Shown one piece after another: positions 1 through 8,336 of a DNA stretch of 64,000 nt. The DNA is from Kineococcus rhizosphaerae. GTDB taxonomy: Bacteria > Actinomycetota > Actinomycetes > Actinomycetales > Kineococcaceae. The translations under genes and the position numbers were made by a program. Location of the stretch: NCBI RefSeq assembly GCF_003002055.1, contig NZ_PVZF01000003.1, forward strand, positions 186,001-250,000, in the 5' to 3' direction. The stretch's first letter is position 1; each line of letters begins with the position of its first letter. The notes below the pieces were generated by a model. The model ran no database searches, had not been told where the DNA came from, and saw nothing but the letters and a program-made list of their open reading frames with translations.

Positions 1-360
1 GATCGTCCGGAACACGGTCGCGAACCGGCGGTCGCTGCGCACCACGACGGCCAGCACGTAGCCGAGCACGAGGATCGGCACGGTGACGATCGCGGTGTAC
101 AGCAGGGTGTACCCGACGGACTTCCAGAACACCGGGTCGGACGCGATGGCGGTGTAGTTGCCGAGGCCGATGAAGCGGTAGGACCCGATGAGCGGCCAGT
201 TCGTCAGCGACATGTAGACCGCGAACGCCAGCGGGACCAGCACGAAGACCGTGACGAAGGCCAGGGCCGGCAGGGTCAGCAGGAACCCCGTGCGGGCCGG
301 GTGGGTGAGGGACTTCGGGTTCCGGTCGATGGTCGCCGGGGTGCGGGTGAGTGTGCTCAC
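1..360 (-). CDS. Sugar ABC transporter permease, N-terminal part (runs off left edge)
   Basis: Starts with GTG at 360 and is open to base 1, so 120 codons are visible and the C-terminal two thirds lie outside. The product begins MSTLTRTPATIDR; a first membrane segment follows (FLLTLPALAFVTVFVLVPLAFAV), then the MSLTNWP and FIGLGNY signatures typical of the LacF/UgpA-type inner-membrane subunit of carbohydrate ABC importers, and a second membrane segment near residue 100. It lies 112 bp behind the binding-protein gene on the same strand and probably belongs to the same sugar-uptake operon as the GH127 gene. The diagnostic EAA loop is not in the window. Family assignment is firm; the substrate (an arabinose-containing oligosaccharide) is inferred only from the neighbours. 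Confidence 0.85.
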   Translation of the reverse strand, partial: MSTLTRTPATIDRNPKSLTHPARTGFLLTLPALAFVTVFVLVPLAFAVYMSLTNWPLIGSYRFIGLGNYTAIASDPVFWKSVGYTLLYTAIVTVPILVLGYVLAVVVRSDRRFATVFRTI

Positions 361-472
361 AGCTTCTTCCGTTCGCTCGGGCGGTCCGCTCTGGCCGGCG
401 GCTTCACGTCGCGCCACACACGACTCCGTCGGAGCGGCGCGACGCTCCAGCCGCCGTCGCGGCCCTGCTCGC

Positions 473-1786
473 TCACAGCTGCGCCTGTTCCAGGATGCGG
501 TCGAAGTCCTTCTGGCCCTGCTCGAGGGCCCCGTCGAGGTCGCCGTCGAAGACCGCCCGGCGGAACGCCGCGATCCACGGCGAGTCCTGCTGGTTGAACA
601 GCAGGTTGTAGGCCAGCGTCGTCGGCGCGTACGCCCCGGCGATCCCGTCCAGCGGCGCGACGGCCAGCGGGAACGTGCGCCGGTACTCGTCGGTGGCGGC
701 GTCGGAGCGGACCGGGATGTACCCGCCCGCGGGCAGGTTGGCCTGCTGCGGCAGGTCGAGGGCGAACTTGGCGAACTGCCACGCCCCCGAGGCGTTCGGC
801 GCCCCGCGCGGGATGCAGAGGTTGTCGCCACCGGCGAACGTCGCCCGGCCCCCGTCGGGTCCGGGCAGCAGCACGACACCCGTCTTGGCCCGCATCTCCT
901 CCGAGGCGTTCAGCGCCGCCACCGAGAAGTTCGCCGGGATCATCCCGACCTTGCCGTCGCGGAAGTCGGCCCCCCAGCGCGAGCCGTCGCCGGAGAAGTT
1001 CGCCTGCGGCATCAGCTTCTCCGTCCACAGCGTCCGGTAGAACGCGAACGTGCGCCGGACGGCGTCGTTGTCCTTCATCGAGCCCCGCTGCGCGCCCACG
1101 TCGCCCACGACGTTCGGCATCTTCGCGGCCCAGATGTGCGGCTGGACGACGAACCCGAGGATGCCCGCGGCGTTGCCGTCGACGGACCAGCCGTAGGTCC
1201 CCTCCCCCAGCTCCCCGATCGCGCGGGCCGCCTCGAGCAGGCCGTCGAGGTCCTGCGTCTGCTCCACCGGGTCCAGCCCCGCCCGCTCGAACAGCTCGGT
1301 GTTGTAGAACAACGCCGAGTTGTCCGCGATGTAGGGCACGCCGTAGTGCCGGCCGTTCCGCGTCGCCAGGCCCAGCTGGCCGGGGTTGAGCTGTGCGGCG
1401 AAGTCGAGCTGCTGCACGAGCGGGGTGAGGTCGGTGAACGAGTCGCGGTAGATGAACAGCATCGAGTTGATGTCGTCGATGTCGACGATGTCCGGGACGT
1501 TCCCGCCCCGGATCGCCGTCGCCAGCTTCGTGACGTACTGACCGTCCAGGACGGGCGTGACCTCGACGGTCACGGCGTCCTGGGACGCGTTGAACGCGTC
1601 GACGACCTGCCGGACCCCGACGACCGTCGCCGCCCGGCACCACAGCCGCACGGTCCCGGTCGCGTCCTCGCCGAAACCGGCGGCACTCACGTCGGCCTCG
1701 GGCAGGGCGGACGCGCACCCCGGCAGCAGCGCTGCCAGGGCCGCGAGCCCGCCCAGCCCGAGGACGTCCCTGCGGTGGAGCTCCAT
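473..1786 (-). CDS. Extracellular sugar-binding lipoprotein (ABC SBP family 1, Tat-type signal)
   Basis: A 437-residue solute-binding protein of a carbohydrate ABC importer. The start is ATG at 1786, preceded by GGAGG with a 4-nt gap. The N-terminus MELHRRDVLGLGG carries an RR pair followed by a hydrophobic stretch and the lipobox LPGC, so the protein is probably exported folded through Tat and anchored as a lipoprotein. The middle contains family features such as VDIDDINSML and YGVPYIADNSALFYN, which line the sugar cleft in MalE/UgpB-like proteins. It begins 24 bp after the GH127 stop codon and precedes a permease, so it probably delivers the sugar released by that enzyme. Ligand identity is inferred, not visible. 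Confidence 0.9.
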   Translation of the reverse strand: MELHRRDVLGLGGLAALAALLPGCASALPEADVSAAGFGEDATGTVRLWCRAATVVGVRQVVDAFNASQDAVTVEVTPVLDGQYVTKLATAIRGGNVPDIVDIDDINSMLFIYRDSFTDLTPLVQQLDFAAQLNPGQLGLATRNGRHYGVPYIADNSALFYNTELFERAGLDPVEQTQDLDGLLEAARAIGELGEGTYGWSVDGNAAGILGFVVQPHIWAAKMPNVVGDVGAQRGSMKDNDAVRRTFAFYRTLWTEKLMPQANFSGDGSRWGADFRDGKVGMIPANFSVAALNASEEMRAKTGVVLLPGPDGGRATFAGGDNLCIPRGAPNASGAWQFAKFALDLPQQANLPAGGYIPVRSDAATDEYRRTFPLAVAPLDGIAGAYAPTTLAYNLLFNQQDSPWIAAFRRAVFDGDLDGALEQGQKDFDRILEQAQL

Positions 1787-1810
1787 CGCACCTCCTCGAA
1801 CGTCGTGGGA

Positions 1811-3742
1811 TCAGGCCCGGGGGAACCAGACCCGCATGGCTCCCAGTTCCCGGTTCGCCCAGGCGTAGTACGGGATCGCCGGGACGGTGAGGGTCTCGTC
1901 CGCGCCCTGCGGGGCCGGGTCGTCGCCGGCCGGCCGGTACAGCGGGCCGGTCGCGGCGGACAGGGCCGCGTGGACGGGCAGCTGCAGCACCGTGACCCCC
2001 TCGAGCAGGTCGGGACGGTGCTCGGGCTGCGCCCCGCGCAGTTCCGCGACGCGGACCCGCACGTCGTCGGCGACGAGGCCGCCCGGCAGGTCGGCCTGCT
2101 CGACGGCGTACACGAGCGGACCGCGTTCGACGACGACGCAGCCCCGGACCGCGTCGACGCGCGGGTCGGCCTCGACGACCCGGACGGTCATCGGCAGCAC
2201 GAGCTCGACGACGTCGCCGACGGCGAACTCCCGCCGGACCCGCAGGTACTCCCCCGGCACGGCCTCGACGGCGGACCCGTTGACGGTGGCCATCGCACCC
2301 TCGGCCCAGGCGGGGACCCGCAGCGCGAGCTCGAACTCGCCCGGGGTCCGCGCGACCTGCACGCGGACCGTCCCGTCCCAGGGGTAGTCCGTCGTGACGT
2401 CCAGCGTGGCGCCGGCGCCGGAGACGGTCCCCGTCGTGAACTGGTGGACCTGCACCCCGTCGGTGCTGCTGGTCGCGACGTAGGCGTCGAGGGAGGACAG
2501 CGTCCGCATGATGTTCGGCGGGCAGCAGGCGCAGTCGAACCAGGGCCGGCGGCCGTGGGTGGCGCTGCGCTCCTCCTCGGGGAACGCGCCGTGCCGCAGC
2601 TGCAGGGCGTTGACGTAGAAGTACTCGGTGCCCGCCAGCGAGACGCCGGGCAGGAACGCGTTGTAGAGGGTGCGTTCGACGAGGTCGGCGTAGCGCGCGT
2701 CCCCCGTGGCCAGCAGCATCCGCCACGTCCACTGGACGCTGCCGATGGCCGCGCACGTCTCGGCGTAGGCCCGGTCGGGGCCGAGTTCGTAGTGGTCGCC
2801 GAACTGCTCCCAGTCCCAGCGCGACCCGATGCCGCCGGTGACGTAGGTCTTCGAGGCGAGCATCCCCTCCCACTGCCGGACGAGGGCGGCCAGGAGCTCG
2901 GCGTCGCCGGTCTCGGCGGCCACGTCGGCCGCGCCGGCCGTGAGGTAGACCGCCCGGACCGAGTGGCCCTCCGGCGACGTCTGCTCGCGGACGGGGACGC
3001 GGTCGGAGAAGTAGGTGGGTTCGGCGTCGTGCTTCGTCTGGATGATGCCGTGGCCGCGGGCGTCGACGAACCAGCGGGCCAGGTCGAGGTACTCGCGGGT
3101 GCCCGTCTCGCGGAACAGTTCCACCAGGCCCATCTCGACGACGGGGTGCCCGTCGACCTCCTCGGTCTTCCCCGCGCCGAAGGTGGCGACGAGGTGGTCG
3201 GCGAGCTTGACGGCCACGTCGAGCAGGCCCGTCTCGCCCGTGCTGCGGTGCACCGCGACGGCGGCCTGGAACAGGTGCCCGGCGCAGTAGTGCTCGTGGC
3301 TCCAGTGCAGGCCGGTGTAGCGCTCGCCCTTCCCGCGGACCTGCTGGACGGAGTCGAGGTACCCGTCGGGGGCCTGGGCGGCGGCGACGACGTCCGTGAC
3401 CTCGCGGATCCAGCCGAGGACCTCGTCGTCGGCCTGCCGGCCGTACTCCCACCCGGCGGCCTCGAGCCACTTGTAGACGTCGGAGTCCATGAAGATCGGG
3501 CCCGTGACCTCGCCCTGCTCCTGGCCGGCGGCGATCCGCAGGTTGCGCAGGTTGCCCGCCGTCTCCAGCTTCTCGTAGCCGGTGCGGATGGCCTGGCGGC
3601 GGTTGGCCTGCATGCGCTCGAACCAGAAGCCCGAGGTGATCGTCGAGTCGCCGAGGGGGACCGGTCGCAGGGCGACCGCGGCGGCGGCCGTCGGGGCCGC
3701 GGGGGCGCTGGGCACGGTGGGGCCGGCGGTCGTGCTGGTCAT
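1811..3742 (-). CDS. Glycoside hydrolase family 127 (DUF1680), beta-L-arabinofuranosidase-like
   Basis: A 643-residue enzyme, usual length for GH127. It should release terminal beta-L-arabinofuranose using a cysteine nucleophile held by zinc. The zinc set known from HypBA1 (Glu338, Cys340, Cys417, Cys418) is matched by Glu328, Cys330, Cys406 and Cys407 in the motifs AETCAAIG and FDCACCPPN; Cys407 corresponds to the catalytic cysteine. No signal peptide is visible: an alanine/proline-rich leader of about 25 residues precedes the catalytic domain, suggesting cytoplasmic action on imported oligosaccharide. Start is ATG at 3742 with GGAG 5 nt upstream. It is the first gene of the operon and is divergent from a LacI regulator. 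Other GH127 members hydrolyse other furanosides or related sugars, so the exact substrate is open. Confidence 0.92.
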   Translation of the reverse strand: MTSTTAGPTVPSAPAAPTAAAAVALRPVPLGDSTITSGFWFERMQANRRQAIRTGYEKLETAGNLRNLRIAAGQEQGEVTGPIFMDSDVYKWLEAAGWEYGRQADDEVLGWIREVTDVVAAAQAPDGYLDSVQQVRGKGERYTGLHWSHEHYCAGHLFQAAVAVHRSTGETGLLDVAVKLADHLVATFGAGKTEEVDGHPVVEMGLVELFRETGTREYLDLARWFVDARGHGIIQTKHDAEPTYFSDRVPVREQTSPEGHSVRAVYLTAGAADVAAETGDAELLAALVRQWEGMLASKTYVTGGIGSRWDWEQFGDHYELGPDRAYAETCAAIGSVQWTWRMLLATGDARYADLVERTLYNAFLPGVSLAGTEYFYVNALQLRHGAFPEEERSATHGRRPWFDCACCPPNIMRTLSSLDAYVATSSTDGVQVHQFTTGTVSGAGATLDVTTDYPWDGTVRVQVARTPGEFELALRVPAWAEGAMATVNGSAVEAVPGEYLRVRREFAVGDVVELVLPMTVRVVEADPRVDAVRGCVVVERGPLVYAVEQADLPGGLVADDVRVRVAELRGAQPEHRPDLLEGVTVLQLPVHAALSAATGPLYRPAGDDPAPQGADETLTVPAIPYYAWANRELGAMRVWFPRA

Positions 3743-3784
3743 GAGCTCTCCGTCGAGTCGTCAGGAAGCGGCCCGGAAACCCCG

Positions 3785-3796
3785 GAACACGTTTTC
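3785..3796. promoter_or_regulatory. LacI-type operator, 12-bp near-palindrome
   Basis: The sequence GAACACGTTTTC is a CG-centred palindrome with one mismatch, the usual form of a LacI/GalR-family site. It lies between the divergent GH127 and LacI genes, 7 bp downstream of the -10 box of the GH127 promoter, where a bound repressor would cover the transcription start. The adjacent LacI gene is the probable binder (inference). Confidence 0.65.
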
Positions 3797-3803
3797 TGCA
3801 GCG

Positions 3804-3832
3804 AACCTAGAACGCGACCCGCACGCCGTCAA
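3804..3832 (-). promoter_or_regulatory. Promoter of the GH127 sugar operon
   Basis: On the minus strand, TTGACG (3832-3827) and TAGGTT (3809-3804) are separated by exactly 17 bp, close to the sigma-70/SigA consensus. The predicted start falls at the operator at 3785-3796. This is one of the clearest -35/-10 pairs in the window. Confidence 0.65.
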
Positions 3833-3877
3833 GGGCGCGGTACTCTGCTGCGACTCGGACGGACGGGAGGACAGCAC

Positions 3878-4873
3878 GTGACGGAAAGCCTCGTTCCGGC
3901 GCGGATCGTGGACGTCGCCGCGCTCGCGGGCGTCTCGGCCGGCACCGCCTCCAAGGCCCTCAACGGGACCGGTCAGCTCCGGGCCGAGACGCGCGAACGC
4001 GTCCGCCGCGCGGCCGAGCAGCTCGGCTTCACCCCCGACGCGGTCGGCCGCGGCCTGTCCTCCGGGCGCAGCTACACCGTCGGCCTCATCACGACCGACA
4101 GCTTCGGCCGGTTCTCCATCCCGATCATGCTCGGCGCCGAGAACGCCCTCGGGGCCGGGGAGATGAGCGTCCTGCTGTGCGACAGCCGCGACGACCCGCT
4201 GCGCGAGCAGCACTACCTGCGCACCCTGCAGGCCCGGCGCGTCGACGGGATCATCGTCACGGGCCGCCGGACGGACCCCCGCCCGCCGCTCGCGGCGGGC
4301 GTCCCCGTCGTCTACGCGTTCACCCCCTCCCAGGACCCGCACGACACCTCCCTCGTCGCCGACCAGGCCGGCGGCGCCACGGCCGCGGTGCAGCACGTCC
4401 TCGACCTCGGCCGCCGCCGCGTCGCGCACGTCACCGGCCCCGCCGACCACCACGCGACGCAGGTCCGGCGCGGGGCCGTGGAACGCGCGGCCGGGGAAGC
4501 CCTCGTCGGCCCCGTGCTGCACGGGGACTGGAGCGAGCGCTGGGGCCGGCACGCGGCGGACCTGCTGCTGCGCCGGCACCCCGACGTGGACGCCGTCACC
4601 TGCGGCAGCGACCAGATCGCCCGCGGGATCTGCGACGGCCTGCGCGACGCCGGCCGGCGGGTCCCGGAGGACGTCGCCGTCGTGGGGTTCGACGACTGGG
4701 ACGTCATCGCCCTGGCGTCCAGGCCTCCCCTGACCACCGTGAACCTCGGGCTCGAGGCGCTCGGGCGCCGGGCCGGGGAACTGCTGCTCGCGGCCGTCGC
4801 GGGCACCGCCTCCCCCGGGATGACGACGATGCCGACCCGGCTCGTGGTCCGGGAGTCGACCGTCCCCGCCTGA
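3878..4873 (+). CDS. LacI-family transcriptional regulator (local sugar operon)
   Basis: A 331-residue regulator beginning with GTG at 3878, preceded by GGGAGG with a 7-nt gap. The N-terminal helix-turn-helix IVDVAALAGVSAGTASKALN and hinge are complete, followed by a periplasmic-binding-protein-like effector domain ending with VPEDVAVVGFDDWDVIALA and the conserved PPLTTVN segment. It is divergent from the GH127 operon with a shared 135-bp control region containing a LacI-type operator. By analogy with the family it should repress that operon until the cognate sugar binds. A TACTCT box at 3841 may be its own -10. Confidence 0.92.
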   Translation: MTESLVPARIVDVAALAGVSAGTASKALNGTGQLRAETRERVRRAAEQLGFTPDAVGRGLSSGRSYTVGLITTDSFGRFSIPIMLGAENALGAGEMSVLLCDSRDDPLREQHYLRTLQARRVDGIIVTGRRTDPRPPLAAGVPVVYAFTPSQDPHDTSLVADQAGGATAAVQHVLDLGRRRVAHVTGPADHHATQVRRGAVERAAGEALVGPVLHGDWSERWGRHAADLLLRRHPDVDAVTCGSDQIARGICDGLRDAGRRVPEDVAVVGFDDWDVIALASRPPLTTVNLGLEALGRRAGELLLAAVAGTASPGMTTMPTRLVVRESTVPA

Positions 4874-4997
4874 CGCGCTCCCGGTCCTCGGGGCGCCGGG
4901 GTCGCGGCTCAGCCGGGGAGCTCACCGGCGCACCACGTGCGCCCGGTGCGCGGTGGTGCGACAGTTGACGCGGAATGCGTTGCGCGGCAACGTCGAT

Positions 4998-5016
4998 GAA
5001 GGGTAGGCACACCTTG
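4998..5016. promoter_or_regulatory. DtxR/IdeR-like iron (or manganese) box
   Basis: The core AGGGTAGGCACACCT (5000-5014) matches 12 of 15 central positions of the IdeR consensus AGGTTAGGCTAACCT. It lies 27 bp before the start of the VIT/CCC1 transporter gene. A TTGACG at 4965-4970 with CAACGT 17 bp later is a possible promoter, which would put the box over the transcription start. The outer dinucleotides do not match, so the call is moderate. The remainder of the 4874-5041 gap shows nothing else clear. Confidence 0.5.
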
Positions 5017-5041
5017 CTGCCCCGGGATCGAAGGGGTAGTC

Positions 5042-5755
5042 GTGGTCGAAGTGCACCCGAGCGAGCCGGCGCTGCACCAGGGGGCGGTCAGCGGTCGCCT
5101 GAACTGGATGCGGGCCGCGGTGCTGGGAGCGAACGACGGGATCGTCTCGGTCGCCGGCCTGGTCGTCGGGGTGGCCGGGGCCACCACCGACCGCCCCGTG
5201 CTGCTGACGGCAGGGACCGCGGGACTGGTGGCCGGGGCGCTGTCGATGGCCGCCGGGGAGTTCGTCTCGGTCTCCACCCAGCGCGACACCCAGCGGGCCC
5301 TGCTGGAGACCGAACGCCGCGAACTGGAGGAGACGCCGGCCGAGGAGCTGGAGGAACTCGCCCAGATCTACGTCGGCAAGGGCCTGTCGGACGAGCTGGC
5401 CCACCAGGTGGCGGTCGAGCTGAGCGCGAAGGACCCGTTGCGCGCCCACGCCGAGGCCGAGCTGGGGATGGACGTCGACGAGGTGGTGAGCCCCTGGCAG
5501 GCGGCGTGGGCCTCGGCGGCCGCGTTCACGATCGGGGCCCTGGTCCCGCTGCTGACGATCGTGCTGATGCCCACGGGGGCGCGGGTCGCGGCCTGCTTCG
5601 TGGCGGTCGTCCTCGCCCTGGCCCTGACGGGCACCCTCAGCGCCCACCTGGGTGGTGCCGGCCGGCGCCGGGCGACGGTCCGGACGGTGCTGGGCGGGGC
5701 GGTCGCCATGGCCGTGACCTACGGGATCGGCCACCTGGTCGGCCGGAGCGTCTAG
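5042..5755 (+). CDS. VIT1/CCC1-family Fe2+/Mn2+ transporter
   Basis: A 237-residue membrane protein of the vacuolar-iron-transporter family. The N-terminal signature LGANDGIVSVAGLVVGVAGA forms the first membrane segment, followed by GLVAGALSMAAGEFVSVSTQ, a charged cytoplasmic stretch of about 60 residues rich in Glu that is the metal-binding domain in this family, and three C-terminal membrane segments. Starts with GTG at 5042 after AAGGGG. Members move ferrous iron or manganese out of the cytoplasm or into compartments. The DtxR-like box just upstream supports metal control, although whether bound regulator would repress or activate cannot be told. Confidence 0.9.
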   Translation: MVEVHPSEPALHQGAVSGRLNWMRAAVLGANDGIVSVAGLVVGVAGATTDRPVLLTAGTAGLVAGALSMAAGEFVSVSTQRDTQRALLETERRELEETPAEELEELAQIYVGKGLSDELAHQVAVELSAKDPLRAHAEAELGMDVDEVVSPWQAAWASAAAFTIGALVPLLTIVLMPTGARVAACFVAVVLALALTGTLSAHLGGAGRRRATVRTVLGGAVAMAVTYGIGHLVGRSV

Positions 5756-5806
5756 CACGACACCCCCGACGCCGTCCGGGAGGGGCGGTGGAACGCTGGG
5801 CCACCG

Positions 5807-6694
5807 TCAACGGCCAAGGCTGCCCTCGAGCAGGGTGAGCGCCGCCTGGTGACCGGAACCGGGTGCGGCGCTGAGGGTGAGGAGCCTGTGCCCGGACCCG
5901 TCCGCGACGGTGAGGACGGTGTACTGCAGGTCGACGTCGCCGACGGTGGGGTGGTGCAGCCGTTTCGTCCCGGTGGTGCAGTTGTGCACCCGGTGGGACG
6001 ACCAGGCGCGGGCGAACTCGGGACTGGCGATGCTGAGGTGCCCGACCAGTTCGGCCAGCGCCCGGTCGTCGGGGAACTGGCCCGCGACCCAGCGCAGGGA
6101 GGCGACGGCGCGTCGCGCTTCGGCCGGCCACTCGCGGTGCAGCTCCTTGGTGTGCGGGTCGCAGAACAGCATCGAGACCAGGTTCGGACGATCGGCGACG
6201 CGGTCGGGAGCTGCGAGGTCGAGGTGGCCGGCCAGCAGGGCGTGCCCGAGCCGGTTCCAGGCCAGGACGTCGTTGCGGACGTCGAGGACCAGCACACCGG
6301 CACCTGAGACCGCGTGGGCCAGTTGCCGGGTGCCGGCCCGGACGTGTTCGACCCTGGGAGGGGTGCGGCGGCCCCGGGTGGTGGGCCGGGCGAGGTGTCG
6401 CAGGTGCTCGTCCTCGTCCTCGTCCAGTCGCAGCGCATCGGCCAGGGCCTCCTGGACCTGGTCGGAGGCGTGGGCGCTGAGCCCCTGCTCCAGGCGCGCG
6501 TAGTACGTGGGGCTGACGCCGGCCAACTGGGCCAGCTCCTCCCGACGCAGGCCCGGCACCCGCCGCGCCCCGTGGGAGACCAGACCCACCTGGGCGGGGG
6601 TCAGCCGCGCCCGCACCGCCCGCAGGAAGGCGCCCAGCTCCCCGGCGTGGCCGAGGGGCGCGCTGGGCGGGGTGACGGGTCGCGGGTCGGGCAC
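5807..6694 (-). CDS. XRE-family regulator with MmyB-like ligand-binding domain
   Basis: A 295-residue regulator. The N-terminal third is an XRE helix-turn-helix with the typical LRREELAQLAGVSPTYYARL sequence. The remainder is the MmyB-type domain (ARAGTRQLAHAVSGAGVLVLD, WNRLGHALLAGH, LRWVAGQFPDDRALAELVG), a PAS-like fold thought to bind a fatty-acid-like ligand in this family. Start is GTG at 6694 preceded by CACACT with a 6-nt gap, so the mRNA may be leaderless. It is divergent from a PRISE-type reductase; such regulators in actinobacteria usually control the adjacent short-chain dehydrogenase, which is the likely role here (inference). Confidence 0.9.
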   Translation of the reverse strand: MPDPRPVTPPSAPLGHAGELGAFLRAVRARLTPAQVGLVSHGARRVPGLRREELAQLAGVSPTYYARLEQGLSAHASDQVQEALADALRLDEDEDEHLRHLARPTTRGRRTPPRVEHVRAGTRQLAHAVSGAGVLVLDVRNDVLAWNRLGHALLAGHLDLAAPDRVADRPNLVSMLFCDPHTKELHREWPAEARRAVASLRWVAGQFPDDRALAELVGHLSIASPEFARAWSSHRVHNCTTGTKRLHHPTVGDVDLQYTVLTVADGSGHRLLTLSAAPGSGHQAALTLLEGSLGR

Positions 6695-6700
6695 CGGCCC

Positions 6701-6706
6701 AGTGTG
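6701..6706 (-). promoter_or_regulatory. Leaderless -10 box of the XRE/MmyB gene
   Basis: CACACT on the minus strand lies 6 nt before the GTG at 6694. It keeps the conserved A2 and T6 positions. No Shine-Dalgarno sequence is seen. Confidence 0.4.
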
Positions 6707-6811
6707 GCCCGCGACCCCGGGAGGCTGCCTGTCCCTGTCAGTGCTCGTTCCGGTCGGACCAGGCTGGAGGGGGTGTGGCTCGGGGGGAGACGGCCGGTCG
6801 AGGCTGGCGGC

Positions 6812-7927
6812 GTGAACCTGAACACGACCGCGAGCACCGCCCCTGCTGCCACCTCCGCCCGCACCGTCCCCCCCGGTCGCCGGGGCACCGCACTGGTCGT
6901 CGGTGCGCACGGCGTCATCGGCGCCGAGCTGGTCCGGCACCTGCGCGAGCGCGCCGACTTCGACGTCGTCGGCCTCTCCCGTCGTGGCGGGCAGGACGAG
7001 CCGGGGCTGCGGCACCTGGCCGTGGACCTGCTCGACGCGGCGGCGACGACCCGGGCGCTGGCCCGGGTTCCGGAGGTGACGCACGTCTTCCACGCCGCGT
7101 TCCAGGACCGTCCGACGTGGGCGGAGCTGGTGGAGCCGAACCTGACGATGCTGCGCAACGTCGTCACCGCCGTCGACGCGGCTGCGACGGGTCTGCAGCA
7201 CGTCGGCCTGATGCAGGGGTACAAGGTGTACGGCGCGCACCTGGGCCCGTTCCAGACCCCGGCCCGCGAGGACGACCCCGGCCACCTGCCCCCGGAGTTC
7301 AACGTGGCGCAGCAGGACGTCCTGCAGGAGCTGCAACGGGACCGGTCGTGGACCTGGTCGGCGCTGCGCCCGTCGGTGGTCTGCGGGACGGCGCTGGGCA
7401 ACCCGATGAACCTCGTCCTGGTGCTGGCGGTGTACGCGGCCCTGTGCAAGGAACTCGGGGTGCCGTTCCGCTTCCCCGGCAGACCCGGGGCCTACGACAC
7501 GCTGCTGGAGGTCACCGACGCCGGTCTGCTGGCGCGGGCGACGGTGTGGGCGGCGACCGACCCGGCGGGGGCGAACCAGGCGTTCAACGTCGCCAACGGG
7601 GACCTGTTCCGCTGGAACCGGATGTGGCCGGTGCTGGCGGAGCTCTTCGAGGTCCCCGTGGCGGCGCCGTTGGCGATGTCGCTGGTGGAGGTGATGGCGG
7701 ACGAGGAACCGGTCTGGGAGAGGATCAAGGCCCGGCACGGGCTGGCGGACGTGCCGTTCTCGGCGGTGTCCAGCTGGGGTTTCGGCGACGGGGTCTTCTC
7801 GTGGGACTACGACTTCCTGGCCGACGGGTCGAAGGCGCGCAGGGCTGGTTTCCACGACCACGTCGAGACCGAGGAGATGTTCAAGGTGCTGGTGCGCCGC
7901 CTCCGGGAGGACCGGATCATCCCCTGA
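6812..7927 (+). CDS. PRISE-type short-chain dehydrogenase/reductase (progesterone 5-beta-reductase/iridoid synthase-like)
   Basis: A 371-residue extended SDR. After about 28 variable residues comes the NAD(P)-binding glycine motif in VVGAHGVIGAEL, then the PRISE-family active-site region MQGYKVYGAH, with the Lys and Tyr spaced as KxYG rather than the classical YxxxK, and WSALRPSVVCG, also characteristic. Family members reduce activated C=C double bonds of enones using NADPH; the physiological substrate in bacteria is generally unknown. GTG at 6812 was chosen because GAGG lies 8 nt upstream; an in-frame GTG at 6773 is possible. The divergent XRE/MmyB regulator probably controls it. Confidence 0.8.
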   Translation: MNLNTTASTAPAATSARTVPPGRRGTALVVGAHGVIGAELVRHLRERADFDVVGLSRRGGQDEPGLRHLAVDLLDAAATTRALARVPEVTHVFHAAFQDRPTWAELVEPNLTMLRNVVTAVDAAATGLQHVGLMQGYKVYGAHLGPFQTPAREDDPGHLPPEFNVAQQDVLQELQRDRSWTWSALRPSVVCGTALGNPMNLVLVLAVYAALCKELGVPFRFPGRPGAYDTLLEVTDAGLLARATVWAATDPAGANQAFNVANGDLFRWNRMWPVLAELFEVPVAAPLAMSLVEVMADEEPVWERIKARHGLADVPFSAVSSWGFGDGVFSWDYDFLADGSKARRAGFHDHVETEEMFKVLVRRLREDRIIP

Positions 7928-7953
7928 CGACGGCCCGGGTGCCGACGCGGGGC

Positions 7954-8295
7954 CTAGGCCCCGCCGACGTCCACGAGCTTCTCGAAGAGGAACTCGTAGG
8001 GCAGGTACGCGGTGTCGTACTCGTGCCCCTCGGCGTGCGGCAGCAACTGCGACACCTGCAGCAGGCGCCACCCGTCGAGGAGGGCGTCGAGGCCGGTGGC
8101 GTAGGGGGGTTCGTCGCTGTCGCCCATCGTCGGGCGCGAGCGGCCGGTGCCGTCGTAGCGGGTCCAGCCGATGACGGTGGAGTCGAGGGCGGAGGTGCCC
8201 AGGTAGAGCACCATGACCTGCTGGCGCACGGTGGGCGTGGTGGACGGTGCGGCGAAGGACTGCTCGACGCTGCCGAGCGGGGTGGTCGTGGTCAC
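7954..8295 (-). CDS. Small conserved-looking protein of unknown function
   Basis: A 113-residue protein beginning GTG at 8295 after GAGGAGA with a 5-nt gap. It has no signal peptide or membrane segment. Recognisable blocks are VLYLGTSALDSTVIGWTRYD and LPYEFLFEKLVDVGGA. I do not recognise a family. It follows the phytanoyl-CoA dioxygenase gene by 41 bp on the same strand and probably shares its transcript, so it may be an accessory protein or part of the same small catabolic unit. The good ribosome binding site and orderly spacing support it as a real gene. Confidence 0.75.
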   Translation of the reverse strand: MTTTTPLGSVEQSFAAPSTTPTVRQQVMVLYLGTSALDSTVIGWTRYDGTGRSRPTMGDSDEPPYATGLDALLDGWRLLQVSQLLPHAEGHEYDTAYLPYEFLFEKLVDVGGA

Positions 8296-8336
8296 GCTGT
8301 TCTCCTCGGTGGTGGGGGACGGACGACGGGCCGGGT

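Noticed and set aside
251-3877. A very long plus-strand open frame covering the GH127 and binding-protein genes.
   Set aside because: It is the shadow of high third-position GC. The minus-strand frames hold complete recognisable families, while the plus frame is Arg/Val-rich and has no domain; only its 3' end (from 3878) is the real LacI gene.
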